From assembly GCF_014648915.1 (NCBI RefSeq), contig NZ_BMSA01000020.1:58850-122849 (forward strand): a DNA stretch of 64,000 bases, written 5' to 3'. Below, piece by piece: positions 25,396 to 33,788 of this stretch. Within the stretch, counting starts at the first letter, position 1. Each line of letters begins with the position of its first letter. This DNA comes from Streptomyces phaeofaciens. GTDB lineage: Bacteria; Actinomycetota; Actinomycetes; Streptomycetales; Streptomycetaceae. Under the pieces are notes generated by a model, which was not told the origin of the DNA, ran no database searches, and saw nothing but the letters and a program-made list of their open reading frames with translations. The position numbers and the translations under genes are program-made.

Positions 25396-25528
25396 GGATG
25401 CGGCGCACTGCACGACGAACAGCCTGCTTGACGCTATGCGGCGCCGCTTTCAATCCTCAAACGGATCACGGTTTTTGTAGCGCACGCCACAGTGCAGACG
25501 GGCAGCCTCCGCATCAATTCGGACATCC

Positions 25529-25565
25529 GAGGGCCCTGGTGACGCTTGCGTCGCCCAGGGCCCTC
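25529..25565 (-). terminator. terminator downstream of the M16 peptidase operon
   Basis: GAGGGCCCTGG / CCCAGGGCCCTC with about a 14-nt loop, 25 nt beyond the stop at 25590. Confidence 0.8.
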
Positions 25566-25589
25566 ACACGCGTGTGTCGTTGTGCGCGG

Positions 25590-26978
25590 CTACTCGGCGG
25601 CGACGACCTTCACTTCGCCGATCCCGAGCGCCTCGACGGCCTCCTTGATCTGGGCGGCGTCACCGACGAGGACCGTCACCAGGCGGTCCACCGGGAAGGC
25701 GTTCACGGCCGCCGCGGTGGCCTCCACCGTGCCGGTCGCGGCCAACTGCTGGTAGAGCGTGGCCTGGTAGTCGTCGGGCAGGTGCTGCTCGACCTGGTCG
25801 GCCAGCGTGCTCGCGACGGCCGCGGCGGTCTCGTACTTCAGTGGCGCCACACCGACCAGGTTCTGCACCGCGACGTCGCGTTCGGCGTCGGTGAGCCCCT
25901 CGGCGGCGAGGGTGCGCAGCACCTTCCACAGGTCGTCCAGGGCCGGCCCGGTGTTCGGGGTGTCGACGGAACCGCTGATGGCGAGCATCGCCGCCCCCGA
26001 GCCGTCCGGCGCCGAGCGCAGCACCTGGCCGAACGCCCGCACGCCGTACGTGTAGCCCTTCTCCTCGCGCAGGACGCGGTCCAGGCGGGAGGTGAGCGTG
26101 CCGCCGAGGCAGTACGTGCCGAGCACCTGGGCGGCCCACACGCGGTCGTGCCGGTCGGCGCCGATCCGGCCGATCAGCAGCTGCGTCTGGACGGCACCCG
26201 GGCGGTCCACGACGACGACCCGGCCGGCGTCGTCGGCGGTCACCGGCGGGACGGGCCGCGGCTGGGCCTGGGAGCCCGTCCAGGCGCCCAGGGTGTCGCC
26301 CAGCAGCGACTCCAGGTCGACGCCGGTGAGGTCGCCGACGACCACGGCGGTGGCCGTGGCGGGCCGTACGTGCTTCTCGTAGAAGGCGCGGACGGCCGCC
26401 GAGTCGATGTCCTCCACCGTCTCCGCCGTGCCCTGGCGGGGGCGCGACATGCGCGCGGTCGCCGGGAACAGCTCCTTGGAGAGCTCCTTGGCGGCGCGAC
26501 GGGAGGGGTTGGCCAGCTCGTGCGGGATCTCGTCCAGACGGTTGCGGACGAGGCGCTCGACCTCGCTGTCGGCGAAGGCGGGCGCGCGCAGGGCGTCGGC
26601 GACCAGCCCGAGCGCCTTCGGCAGGCGCGAGACCGGGACCTCCAGGCTCAGCCGGACACCGGGGTGGTCGGCGTGCGCGTCGAGGGTGGCGCCGCAGCGC
26701 TCCAGCTCGGCGGCGAACTCCTCGGCGGAGTGCTTGTCGGTGCCCTCCGAGAAGGCGCGCGCCATGATCGTGGCGACGCCGTCAAGACCGGCCGGCTCGG
26801 CGTCCAGGGGCGCGTCGAGGATGATCTCGACGGCGACGACCTGCTGGCCGGGGCGGTGGCAGTGCAGCACGGTCAGGCCGTTGGCCAGCGTGCCGCGCTC
26901 GGGCGCCGGGAACGCCCACGGCTTCGCCTCACCCGCGCGGGGCTGGGGGTGGAACTCCATCGTGGCGAGCTCGGTCAC
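25590..26978 (-). CDS. M16-family peptidase-like subunit, zinc motif absent
   Basis: 462 aa. Two M16 halves are recognisable (PERGTLANGLTVLHCHRPGQQVVAVEIILDAPLDAEPAGLDGVATIMARAFSEGTDKHS can be followed as the family pattern, then LIGRIGADRHDRVWAAQVLGTYCLGGTLTSRLDRVLREE). The zinc-binding HxxEH is absent, so this is probably the non-catalytic partner of the upstream M16 protein. The R/Y motif TYGVRAFG typical of the second half is present. It overlaps the upstream gene by 4 nt (ATGA), giving a 1:1 supply. Comparable pairs form active heterodimers in bacteria. Confidence 0.88.
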   Translation of the reverse strand: MTELATMEFHPQPRAGEAKPWAFPAPERGTLANGLTVLHCHRPGQQVVAVEIILDAPLDAEPAGLDGVATIMARAFSEGTDKHSAEEFAAELERCGATLDAHADHPGVRLSLEVPVSRLPKALGLVADALRAPAFADSEVERLVRNRLDEIPHELANPSRRAAKELSKELFPATARMSRPRQGTAETVEDIDSAAVRAFYEKHVRPATATAVVVGDLTGVDLESLLGDTLGAWTGSQAQPRPVPPVTADDAGRVVVVDRPGAVQTQLLIGRIGADRHDRVWAAQVLGTYCLGGTLTSRLDRVLREEKGYTYGVRAFGQVLRSAPDGSGAAMLAISGSVDTPNTGPALDDLWKVLRTLAAEGLTDAERDVAVQNLVGVAPLKYETAAAVASTLADQVEQHLPDDYQATLYQQLAATGTVEATAAAVNAFPVDRLVTVLVGDAAQIKEAVEALGIGEVKVVAAE

Positions 26979-28324
26979 TGGGCCGCCTCCTCGTTCTCGT
27001 CCTGGTCGGCGGTGGCTTCGGGGGCGGTGGGCTCGTAGACGAGCACCGCGCGGTTGTCGGGGCGCAGACGGGCCTTGGCGACCTCGCGCACCTCGTCGGA
27101 CGTGATCTCCAGCACGCGCTGGACGGCGGTCAGGGCGAGCTGCGGGTCACCGAACAGGACGGCGAACCGGCACAGTTCGTCCGCCCGGCCGGCGACCGTG
27201 CCGAGGCGGTCCAGCCACTCGCGCTCCAACTGGGCCTGGGCGCGCTCCATTTCCTCGGCGGTGGGGCCTTCCTCGGCGAACCGGGCCAGCTCCTCGTCGA
27301 TGGCGGCCTCGATGACGGGCACCTCGACGTCCCCGGACGTCTTCACGTCCAGCCAGCCGAGGGAGGGCGCCCCGGCGAGCCGCAGCAGACCGAAGCCGGC
27401 CGCGACGGCCGTACGGTCGCGGCGCACCAGCCGGTTGTACAGGCGGGAGGACTCGCCGCCGCCGAGGACGGTGAGCGCCAGGTCGGCGGCGTCGCACGCG
27501 CGTGTGCCGTCGTGCGGCAGACGGTAGGCGGCCATCAGGGCACGGGCCGGGACCTCCTCCTCGACGACCTCGCGCAGCTGCTCGCCGATGACCTCGGGCA
27601 GCGAGCCGTCACGCGGGTCGGGCTTGCCGTCGTGGGTGGGGATGGAGCCGAAGTACTTCTCGATCCAGGCGAGCGTCTGCTCCGGGTCGATGTCGCCGAC
27701 GACCGACAGGACGGCGTTGTTGGGCGCGTAGTACGTGCGGAAGAACGCGCGCGCGTCCTCCAGGGTCGCCGCGTCCAGGTCGGCCATCGAGCCGATCGGC
27801 GTGTGGTGGTACGGGTGGCCGTCCGGGTAGGCGAGCGCGGTGAGCCGCTCGAACGCGGTGCCGTAGGGGACGTTGTCGTAGCGCTGGCGGCGCTCGTTCT
27901 TCACGACGTCGCGCTGGTTCTCCATGGACTCGTCGTCCAGGGCGGCGAGCAGGGAGCCCATGCGGTCGGCCTCCAGCCAGAGGGCGAGCTCCAGCTGGTG
28001 GGTGGGCATGGTCTCGAAGTAGTTGGTGCGCTCGAAGCTGGTGGTGCCGTTGAGCGAGCCGCCCGCGCCCTGGACCAGTTCGAAGTGGCCGTTGCCCTTG
28101 ACCTGGCCGGAACCCTGGAACATCAGGTGCTCGAAAAGGTGAGCCAGGCCGGTGCGGCCCTTGACTTCGTGACGCGAGCCGACGTCGTACCAGAGGCACA
28201 CCGCCGCGACGGGGGTCAGATGGTCCTCGGAGAGCACCACCCGCAACCCGTTGGCCAGGCGGTGCTCGGTCGCTGTCAGGCCCCCGGTGCCTGCCTGGTC
28301 TGTGGCCGTGTGACCCATGGGCAT
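26975..28324 (-). CDS. M16-family zinc metallopeptidase, catalytic subunit
   Basis: 449 aa from the ATG at 28324, chosen because GGAAGGG lies 6 nt upstream; ATG codons at 28330 and 28318 are alternatives. The catalytic motif HxxEH is intact (GLAHLFEHLMFQGS), with a second Glu further on (FETMPTHQLELALWLEADRM region). No signal peptide, so cytoplasmic. First gene of a two-gene operon with the motif-less partner. Divergent from parC across 291 bp. Confidence 0.93.
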   Translation of the reverse strand: MPMGHTATDQAGTGGLTATEHRLANGLRVVLSEDHLTPVAAVCLWYDVGSRHEVKGRTGLAHLFEHLMFQGSGQVKGNGHFELVQGAGGSLNGTTSFERTNYFETMPTHQLELALWLEADRMGSLLAALDDESMENQRDVVKNERRQRYDNVPYGTAFERLTALAYPDGHPYHHTPIGSMADLDAATLEDARAFFRTYYAPNNAVLSVVGDIDPEQTLAWIEKYFGSIPTHDGKPDPRDGSLPEVIGEQLREVVEEEVPARALMAAYRLPHDGTRACDAADLALTVLGGGESSRLYNRLVRRDRTAVAAGFGLLRLAGAPSLGWLDVKTSGDVEVPVIEAAIDEELARFAEEGPTAEEMERAQAQLEREWLDRLGTVAGRADELCRFAVLFGDPQLALTAVQRVLEITSDEVREVAKARLRPDNRAVLVYEPTAPEATADQDENEEAAQ

Positions 28325-28615
28325 GTACATCCCTTCCGATCGCGGACGCGGTCGTCGAAACCGCACGGTTCCTGCCGGTCCTGTCACTGTATGCAAGCGT
28401 GCGGTCGGTCGGCGAAGTTCCCGGAGGTCGTACGCCGAGAGCGAGAAAAGCGACGCCTGCGCGATGGCGTAGCCTGCGGGCAACCGTGGCAGCGGTGGCG
28501 CCTCCCCGTGCCGGGGCGGTCGGCCGATGCCGGGTCCTGGCCCGTCTTGTCAGTGCCACGGTCCACAATGGACCGCGTCAGTCCCGTCACACGCCTCAGC
28601 AAGGAGCCGGCAGCG

Positions 28616-31084
28616 ATGGCCCGCCGCAGCACGAAGACCCCGCCGCCCGACGACTCGTACGAGGAGCGGATCCTCGACATCGACGTAGTCGACGAGATGC
28701 AGGGCTCCTTCCTCGAGTACGCGTACTCGGTCATCTACTCCCGCGCCCTGCCGGACGCCCGCGACGGCCTCAAGCCGGTGCACCGCCGCATCGTCTACCA
28801 GATGAACGAGATGGGGCTGCGCCCCGACCGCGGCTATGTGAAGTGCGCGCGCGTGGTCGGCGAGGTCATGGGCAAGCTGCACCCGCACGGCGACGCGTCG
28901 ATCTACGACGCCCTCGTGCGGATGGCCCAGCCCTTCTCCATGCGCGTGCCGCTGGTCGACGGTCACGGCAACTTCGGCTCGCTGGGCAACGACGACCCGC
29001 CCGCGGCCATGCGGTACACCGAGTGCCGTCAGGCCGAGGCCACGAGCCTGATGACGGAGTCGATCGACGAGGACACGGTCGACTTCACGCCCAACTACGA
29101 CGGCCAGGAGCAGGAACCGGTGGCGCTGCCCGCCGCGTTCCCGAACCTGCTGGTCAACGGCTCGTCCGGGATCGCGGTCGGCATGGCCACGAACATGCCG
29201 CCGCACAACCTGGGCGAGGTGATCGCGGCCGCCCGCCACCTGATCCGCCACCCGAACGCGGATCTGGACGCCCTGATGAAGTTCGTCCCGGGCCCCGACC
29301 TGCCCACCGGCGGCCGGGTCGTCGGCCTCTCCGGCGTCCGGGACGCGTACGAGACGGGCCGCGGCACCTTCAAGATCCGGGCGACGGTGTCGGTGGAGAC
29401 CGTGACGGCCCGCCGCAAGGGCCTGGTCATCACGGAACTGCCCTTCACGGTCGGCCCCGAGAAGGTCATCGCCAAGATCAAGGACCTGGTCGGTTCGAAG
29501 AAGATCCAGGGCATCGCCGACGTCAAGGACCTCACGGACCGCGCGCACGGCCTGCGCCTGGTCATCGAGATCAAGAACGGCTTCGTGCCCGAGGCCGTCC
29601 TGGAGCAGCTCTACAAGCTGACGCCGATGGAGGAGTCCTTCGGCATCAACAACGTGGCACTCGTGGACGGCCAGCCGCTCACCCTGGGCCTGAAGGAGCT
29701 GCTGGAGGTCTACCTCGACCACCGCTTCGAGGTCGTCCGCCGGCGCAGCGAGTTCCGCCGCACCAAGCGCCGCAACCGGCTGCACCTGGTGGAGGGCCTG
29801 CTCACGGCGCTCGTCGACATCGACGAGGTCATCCGGCTGATCCGCTCCAGCGAGAACAGCGCCCAGGCGAAGGAACGCCTGATGGAGCGCTTCTCGCTGT
29901 CGGAGATCCAGACCCAGTACATCCTCGACACGCCCCTGCGCCGCCTGACCAGGTTCGACCGCATCGAGCTGGAGGCGGAGAAGGAGCGGCTCAACGCGGA
30001 GATCGCCGAGCTGACCCGCATCCTGGAGTCGGACGCGGAGCTGCGCAAGCTGGTCTCGTCCGAACTCGCCGCGGTCGCCAAGAAGTTCGGCACCGAGCGG
30101 CGTACGGTCCTGCTGGAGTCGTCGGGCACGACCGCCGCGGCCGTGCCGCTCCAGGTCGCGGACGACCCCTGCCGGGTCCTGCTGTCCGCCACGGGCCTGC
30201 TGGCCCGCACGGCGAACGCCGAGCCGTTCGCCGGGGCCTCCGAGGACGCGGAGGAGGCCAAGCGCGTCAAGCACGACGTGATCATCTCCGCCGTGCCGGC
30301 CACCGCGCGCGGGGAGATCGGCGCCGTCACCTCGACGGGCCGGCTGCTGCGGATCAACGTCGTGGACCTGCCGCAGCTCCCGGACACGGCGGCGGCGCCC
30401 AACCTCTCGGGCGGCGCTCCTCTGTCGGAGTTCGTCTCCCTGGAGGGCGGCGAGACGGTGGTCTGCCTGATCACCCTCGACGAGTCCTCGCCGGGCCTGG
30501 CCCTGGGCACCGAGCAGGGCGTGGTCAAGCGGGTCGTGCCCGACTACCCGTCCAACAAGGACGAGCTGGAGGTCATCACCCTCAAGGAGGGCGACCGGAT
30601 CGTGGGCGCGGTCGAGCTGCGCACCGGCGAGGAGGACCTGGTCTTCATCACCGACGACGCCCAACTGCTGCGCTACCAGGCCGCGCAGGTCCGCCCGCAG
30701 GGCCGCCCGGCGGGCGGCATGGCGGGCATCAAGCTCACCGAGGGCGCGAAGGTGATCTCGTTCACCGCGGTCGACCCGGCGGCCGAGGCGGTGGTCTTCA
30801 CGGTGGCCGGCTCGCGCGGCACGCTGGACGACTCGGTCCAGACGACGGCCAAGGTGACCCCGTTCGACCAGTACCCGCGCAAGGGCCGCGCCACCGGCGG
30901 TGTGCGCTGCCAGCGGTTCCTGAAGGGCGAGGACTGCCTGTCCTTCGCCTGGGCGGGCCCCACACCGGCGAAGGCCGCGCAGAAGAACGGCCTGCCCGCC
31001 GAGCTGCCCGAGATCGACCCTCGCCGTGACGGCTCGGGTGTGTCGCTGGCGAAGACGGTGGGCGTGGTGGCGGGACCGCTCTAG
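28616..31084 (+). CDS. parC: DNA topoisomerase IV subunit A
   Basis: 822 aa. Type IIA A-subunit: the early DGLKPVHRRIVYQMNEMGL block, catalytic tyrosine in AMRYTECRQ, a GyrA/ParC breakage-reunion core and a coiled coil with LIRSSENSAQAKERLMERF. The C-terminal beta-pinwheel has diverged repeats (GVVKRV, TDDAQLLRYQAAQVRPQGR). It lacks the glutamine-rich GyrA box QRRGGRG, which favours ParC over GyrA. The ATG at 28616 has AAGGAG 9 nt upstream. Its partner ParE is encoded 15 kb away in the same window. It decatenates chromosomes after replication; in Streptomyces, parC is not essential for growth but affects sporulation (recalled). Confidence 0.95.
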   Translation: MARRSTKTPPPDDSYEERILDIDVVDEMQGSFLEYAYSVIYSRALPDARDGLKPVHRRIVYQMNEMGLRPDRGYVKCARVVGEVMGKLHPHGDASIYDALVRMAQPFSMRVPLVDGHGNFGSLGNDDPPAAMRYTECRQAEATSLMTESIDEDTVDFTPNYDGQEQEPVALPAAFPNLLVNGSSGIAVGMATNMPPHNLGEVIAAARHLIRHPNADLDALMKFVPGPDLPTGGRVVGLSGVRDAYETGRGTFKIRATVSVETVTARRKGLVITELPFTVGPEKVIAKIKDLVGSKKIQGIADVKDLTDRAHGLRLVIEIKNGFVPEAVLEQLYKLTPMEESFGINNVALVDGQPLTLGLKELLEVYLDHRFEVVRRRSEFRRTKRRNRLHLVEGLLTALVDIDEVIRLIRSSENSAQAKERLMERFSLSEIQTQYILDTPLRRLTRFDRIELEAEKERLNAEIAELTRILESDAELRKLVSSELAAVAKKFGTERRTVLLESSGTTAAAVPLQVADDPCRVLLSATGLLARTANAEPFAGASEDAEEAKRVKHDVIISAVPATARGEIGAVTSTGRLLRINVVDLPQLPDTAAAPNLSGGAPLSEFVSLEGGETVVCLITLDESSPGLALGTEQGVVKRVVPDYPSNKDELEVITLKEGDRIVGAVELRTGEEDLVFITDDAQLLRYQAAQVRPQGRPAGGMAGIKLTEGAKVISFTAVDPAAEAVVFTVAGSRGTLDDSVQTTAKVTPFDQYPRKGRATGGVRCQRFLKGEDCLSFAWAGPTPAKAAQKNGLPAELPEIDPRRDGSGVSLAKTVGVVAGPL

Positions 31085-31114
31085 GACTCCTGGCGGACGT
31101 GGCGGCGGGGCGCT

Positions 31115-32260
31115 CTAGGACTCCGGCTCCTGGAGGACCTCGTCGTCAAGGTCCGCGGGGTCCTGGTCCGCAGACTCCCTGTCCGCGGGGTCCCTGTCCG
31201 CGGGGTCCTGTACGTACCGCAGGACGCCCCACATGCCGTGTTCGTCGGCGGTGTGCGGGGCGTCGCTCCCACAGGCCTCCAGTTCCTTGACGAGGGCGGG
31301 TGCGTCGATCCCGGAGCCGATGAGGACGAGCTGGCTGAGGCGGGCTTCGCCGGACGCGCCGCTCCAGGGCTCCGGGTAGAAGCGCAGGAACCGGCCGACG
31401 GCGTGCACCGCGTACCGGTTGACGGTGTCGTGGGCGCCGAAGTCGACGTACCCCTTGATCCGGTAGAGGCCCTCGGGCCTGCTGTCGAGGAAGCGCATCA
31501 ACCGGCGCGGGTCGAGAGGGGCTTCGGAGACAAAGGACACGCTGTCGTAGGCGGCGTGCAGATGACCGTCGTGCCCGTCGGTGTGCGTGTCGGCCTCGGC
31601 GTCGGCGTGACGGTGCAGGTCGTCGAAGGACAGCTGCCCGAGGCGCTCCTCGCTCGGCCGGCAGTCGAAGAGGAACTCCGGGTCGACCCGGCCGTAGGTG
31701 GCCGGGACGACCGCCGCCCGGTCGGTGAGGGTGCGCACCAGCCCGAGGACGCGCTCGGCGTCGGGCGCACGGTCGATCTTGTTCACGACGACGAGGTCGG
31801 CGAGCGCGAGATGCCGGTCGATCTCGGGATGCCTCGCCCTGGTCCCGTCGAACTCGGCGGCGTCCACGACCTCGACGAGCCCGCCGTACACGATTCCCGG
31901 GTGTGAGCTGGCGAGCAGCATCCGGACGAGTTCCTGAGGCTCGGCGAGGCCGCTGGCCTCGATCACGACGACGTCGATGCCGGCGGCGGGCCGGGCCAGC
32001 CGTTCGAGGTAGACGTCCAGCTCACTGGCGTCGACGGCACAGCACAGACAGCCGTTGCCGAGGGAGACGGTGGAGTCGCCGAGCGCGCCGGCCACGGCCA
32101 TGGCGTCGATCTCGATGGCCCCGAAGTCGTTGACGAGGGCACCGATCCGGCTGCCGCCGCTGCGGTGCAGGAGATGGTTGAGCAGGGTTGTCTTGCCCGA
32201 GCCGAGGAATCCGGCGAGTACGACGACCGGGATCTGCTGCGGACCGGGGCTGTGCGTCAC
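31115..32260 (-). CDS. COG0523/CobW-family GTPase (metal chaperone type)
   Basis: 381 aa from the GTG at 32260 (GAGAGG 7 nt upstream). G1 loop GFLGSGKTTLLNHLL near residue 20; metal-site motif GNGCLCCAV (CxCC); NKID at mid-protein; C-terminal CobW_C domain (ca. 260-345). A histidine-rich linker (HRHADAEADTHTDGHDGHLH) is inserted at about residue 215, as in zinc-handling members. The last 30 residues are an Asp/Pro repeat (DPAD units). Family members deliver zinc or cobalt to target proteins when metal is scarce; the target here is unknown. Convergent with parC with only 30 bp between stops. Confidence 0.92.
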   Translation of the reverse strand: MTHSPGPQQIPVVVLAGFLGSGKTTLLNHLLHRSGGSRIGALVNDFGAIEIDAMAVAGALGDSTVSLGNGCLCCAVDASELDVYLERLARPAAGIDVVVIEASGLAEPQELVRMLLASSHPGIVYGGLVEVVDAAEFDGTRARHPEIDRHLALADLVVVNKIDRAPDAERVLGLVRTLTDRAAVVPATYGRVDPEFLFDCRPSEERLGQLSFDDLHRHADAEADTHTDGHDGHLHAAYDSVSFVSEAPLDPRRLMRFLDSRPEGLYRIKGYVDFGAHDTVNRYAVHAVGRFLRFYPEPWSGASGEARLSQLVLIGSGIDAPALVKELEACGSDAPHTADEHGMWGVLRYVQDPADRDPADRESADQDPADLDDEVLQEPES

Positions 32261-32582
32261 CGTGCGACCTCTCTGACACCTGCGCGTGCACCGGCTCACG
32301 GCTCCGGCGCGCGGACGGGGATGGACTGCGGGCCCAGGATACGAGCCGGAGGAAAGCCCATGAGGTGAACGATTGTTAGCAGCACGCGCGGGGCAGACGT
32401 CTGGCAAGGCGCCCTGGCGTGCGACCCTCGCTTCCCTCCGTGCGCCTCCTCTCCGCCTCCCCCGCCGATCAGAGCCGCTCGGCACTCTGGGAGACGGCAA
32501 GCGCCGCCCACCGCTCGCCGGTCCCCGTCTGTCCACCCGCATCCCGACGACCGGCGCACGGCCGCCTGATTCGGGGGTTGAC

Positions 32583-33146
32583 ATGGCCACACGGAAGTCT
32601 TGGGCACGGGGACTGGCCCCCGTCGCGGCGGCGGGCCTCGGCCTGGCCGCCGGTGCCCTCGCCGCACTGGCCGCGCAGCGGCACACACTCGACGCGCTGC
32701 GCGCGCGACTCGACCACCTGGAGGCGGCGGCCCAGGAGCAGCGCCACACGAACCTCGCCCATCAGCAGCGGCTCCACTGGGAACTTCTGAGCAAGGCGAT
32801 CGACAGTCCCGAGCTGGCGGAGGTGCTGGACATCTTCGAGACGCCGGCGTCGCCCCAGCGGCGCCGGCAATACCTGTTCGCCAACGCCCTGTACACCAAC
32901 GCCCTGTTCTACTACCGCATCGGCAACATCAGCCGGGAGGAGTTCTTCGGGTACGTACGCGGACTGCTCCAGAACCCCGTGGTGCGGGAGTACTGGCACG
33001 CGACGCAGGGACAACGGGCCACCATCACCGAGGGTTCCGACGAAGCCGAACTCGGGCGCATGATCGACGATCTGCTGCGGCAGCTGGAGGAGGCGGACGT
33101 GGAGGAGTGGTGGGTGGTCGGGGAGCCCCCGGAGGCGCAGATGTGA
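32583..33146 (+). CDS. DUF6082 membrane-anchored protein
   Basis: 187 aa, ATG start. One N-terminal transmembrane helix (residues 10-30, VAAAGLGLAAGALAALAAQ) followed by a cytoplasmic coiled segment (TLDALRARLDHLEAAAQEQ) and a helical domain with the family segment FANALYTNALFYYRIGNISREEFFGYVRGLLQNPVVREYW. DUF6082 is found mainly in Streptomyces, often in multiple copies near regulatory gene clusters; its function is unknown. It is followed by a small acidic protein gene in the same direction, 233 bp away. Confidence 0.85.
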   Translation: MATRKSWARGLAPVAAAGLGLAAGALAALAAQRHTLDALRARLDHLEAAAQEQRHTNLAHQQRLHWELLSKAIDSPELAEVLDIFETPASPQRRRQYLFANALYTNALFYYRIGNISREEFFGYVRGLLQNPVVREYWHATQGQRATITEGSDEAELGRMIDDLLRQLEEADVEEWWVVGEPPEAQM

Positions 33147-33212
33147 GCGCGCGCCTCATCAGTCACGCCCTCATTCACACCCACGGCCCATAACGAAGAG
33201 GTGAAGTCCTCA

Positions 33213-33248
33213 GTTGACCCAAGCATGACGGGGTTGACTCACGCTTGA
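33213..33248 (+). repeat. two 16-bp direct repeats, 20-bp period
   Basis: GTTGACCCAAGCATGA (33213-33228) and GTTGACTCACGCTTGA (33233-33248), 13 of 16 identical. The period of 20 bp equals nearly two helical turns, a usual arrangement for operators of HTH proteins. It lies 130 bp upstream of the small gene at 33380. Confidence 0.55.
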
Positions 33249-33379
33249 TCGCGCAGAGCGGCTCCACATCCACCGTCGCTCACGCCGCCGGATGCCGAGC
33301 GCACCCCACAGGGTGGCCTCCCGCGCCTGCTGTCGCTGTGTGCGAGCCCTTCAGACGTGAGAACCAGAGGGAATCAACT

Positions 33380-33619
33380 GTGAGTCAGATCATCCGTCGT
33401 ATCGGTGCATCTCCGCGCGCTCGTGGCAGCGTGGGAGGCGGCAACTGCCCCGACATCTTCGAGTTGGCCGACGGGAACTTCGCCGTGATCGGCACGGACG
33501 CGACGGAGAAGCTCGACGGGGACCTCCCGGCCGACGCCTCGCGCGCCGACTACGAGCGCATCGTCGTCATCACACGGGACACGCTGCTGCGCGCCAAGGC
33601 CGACATCCCCGACGCGTGA
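33380..33619 (+). CDS. small conserved Streptomyces protein of unknown function
   Basis: 79 aa from the GTG at 33380, which has AGAGGGAA 7 nt upstream. Contains a conserved-looking GGGNCPDIFELADGNFAVIG followed by TDATEKLDG. I recall such short proteins being encoded beside DUF6879/XRE-type regulators in Streptomyces, but no such neighbour is present here; the upstream DUF6082 gene is the only candidate partner. Soluble and acidic. No known domain assigned. Confidence 0.75.
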   Translation: MSQIIRRIGASPRARGSVGGGNCPDIFELADGNFAVIGTDATEKLDGDLPADASRADYERIVVITRDTLLRAKADIPDA

Positions 33620-33788
33620 GCGTCTCCAGGGGCTGATCCACGCCACCACGCCGGGTCCGGCACCTCTTGGTGCCGGACCGTCTGTGTGTCACCCACGGTG
33701 GTGGTGTCACCCACGGTGGTGTCGGCCCCTGTCCCTGTTGATCAGACCTGATCGAATCACGCCGTACCGGCCCGCTACCGTGACCACC

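Noticed and set aside
28325..28615. Small antisense gene between the M16 operon and parC
   Set aside because: Only shadow frames of the divergent promoter region; nothing with a ribosome site.
28550..30664. Long minus-strand frame opposite parC
   Set aside because: Shadow of the conserved parC coding sequence; no motif, no ribosome site.
32364..32378. Zur-box-like GGTGAACGATTGTTA near the COG0523 GTPase
   Set aside because: Only about 10 of 15 positions agree with the Zur consensus; too weak to call, although zinc control would make sense for this gene.
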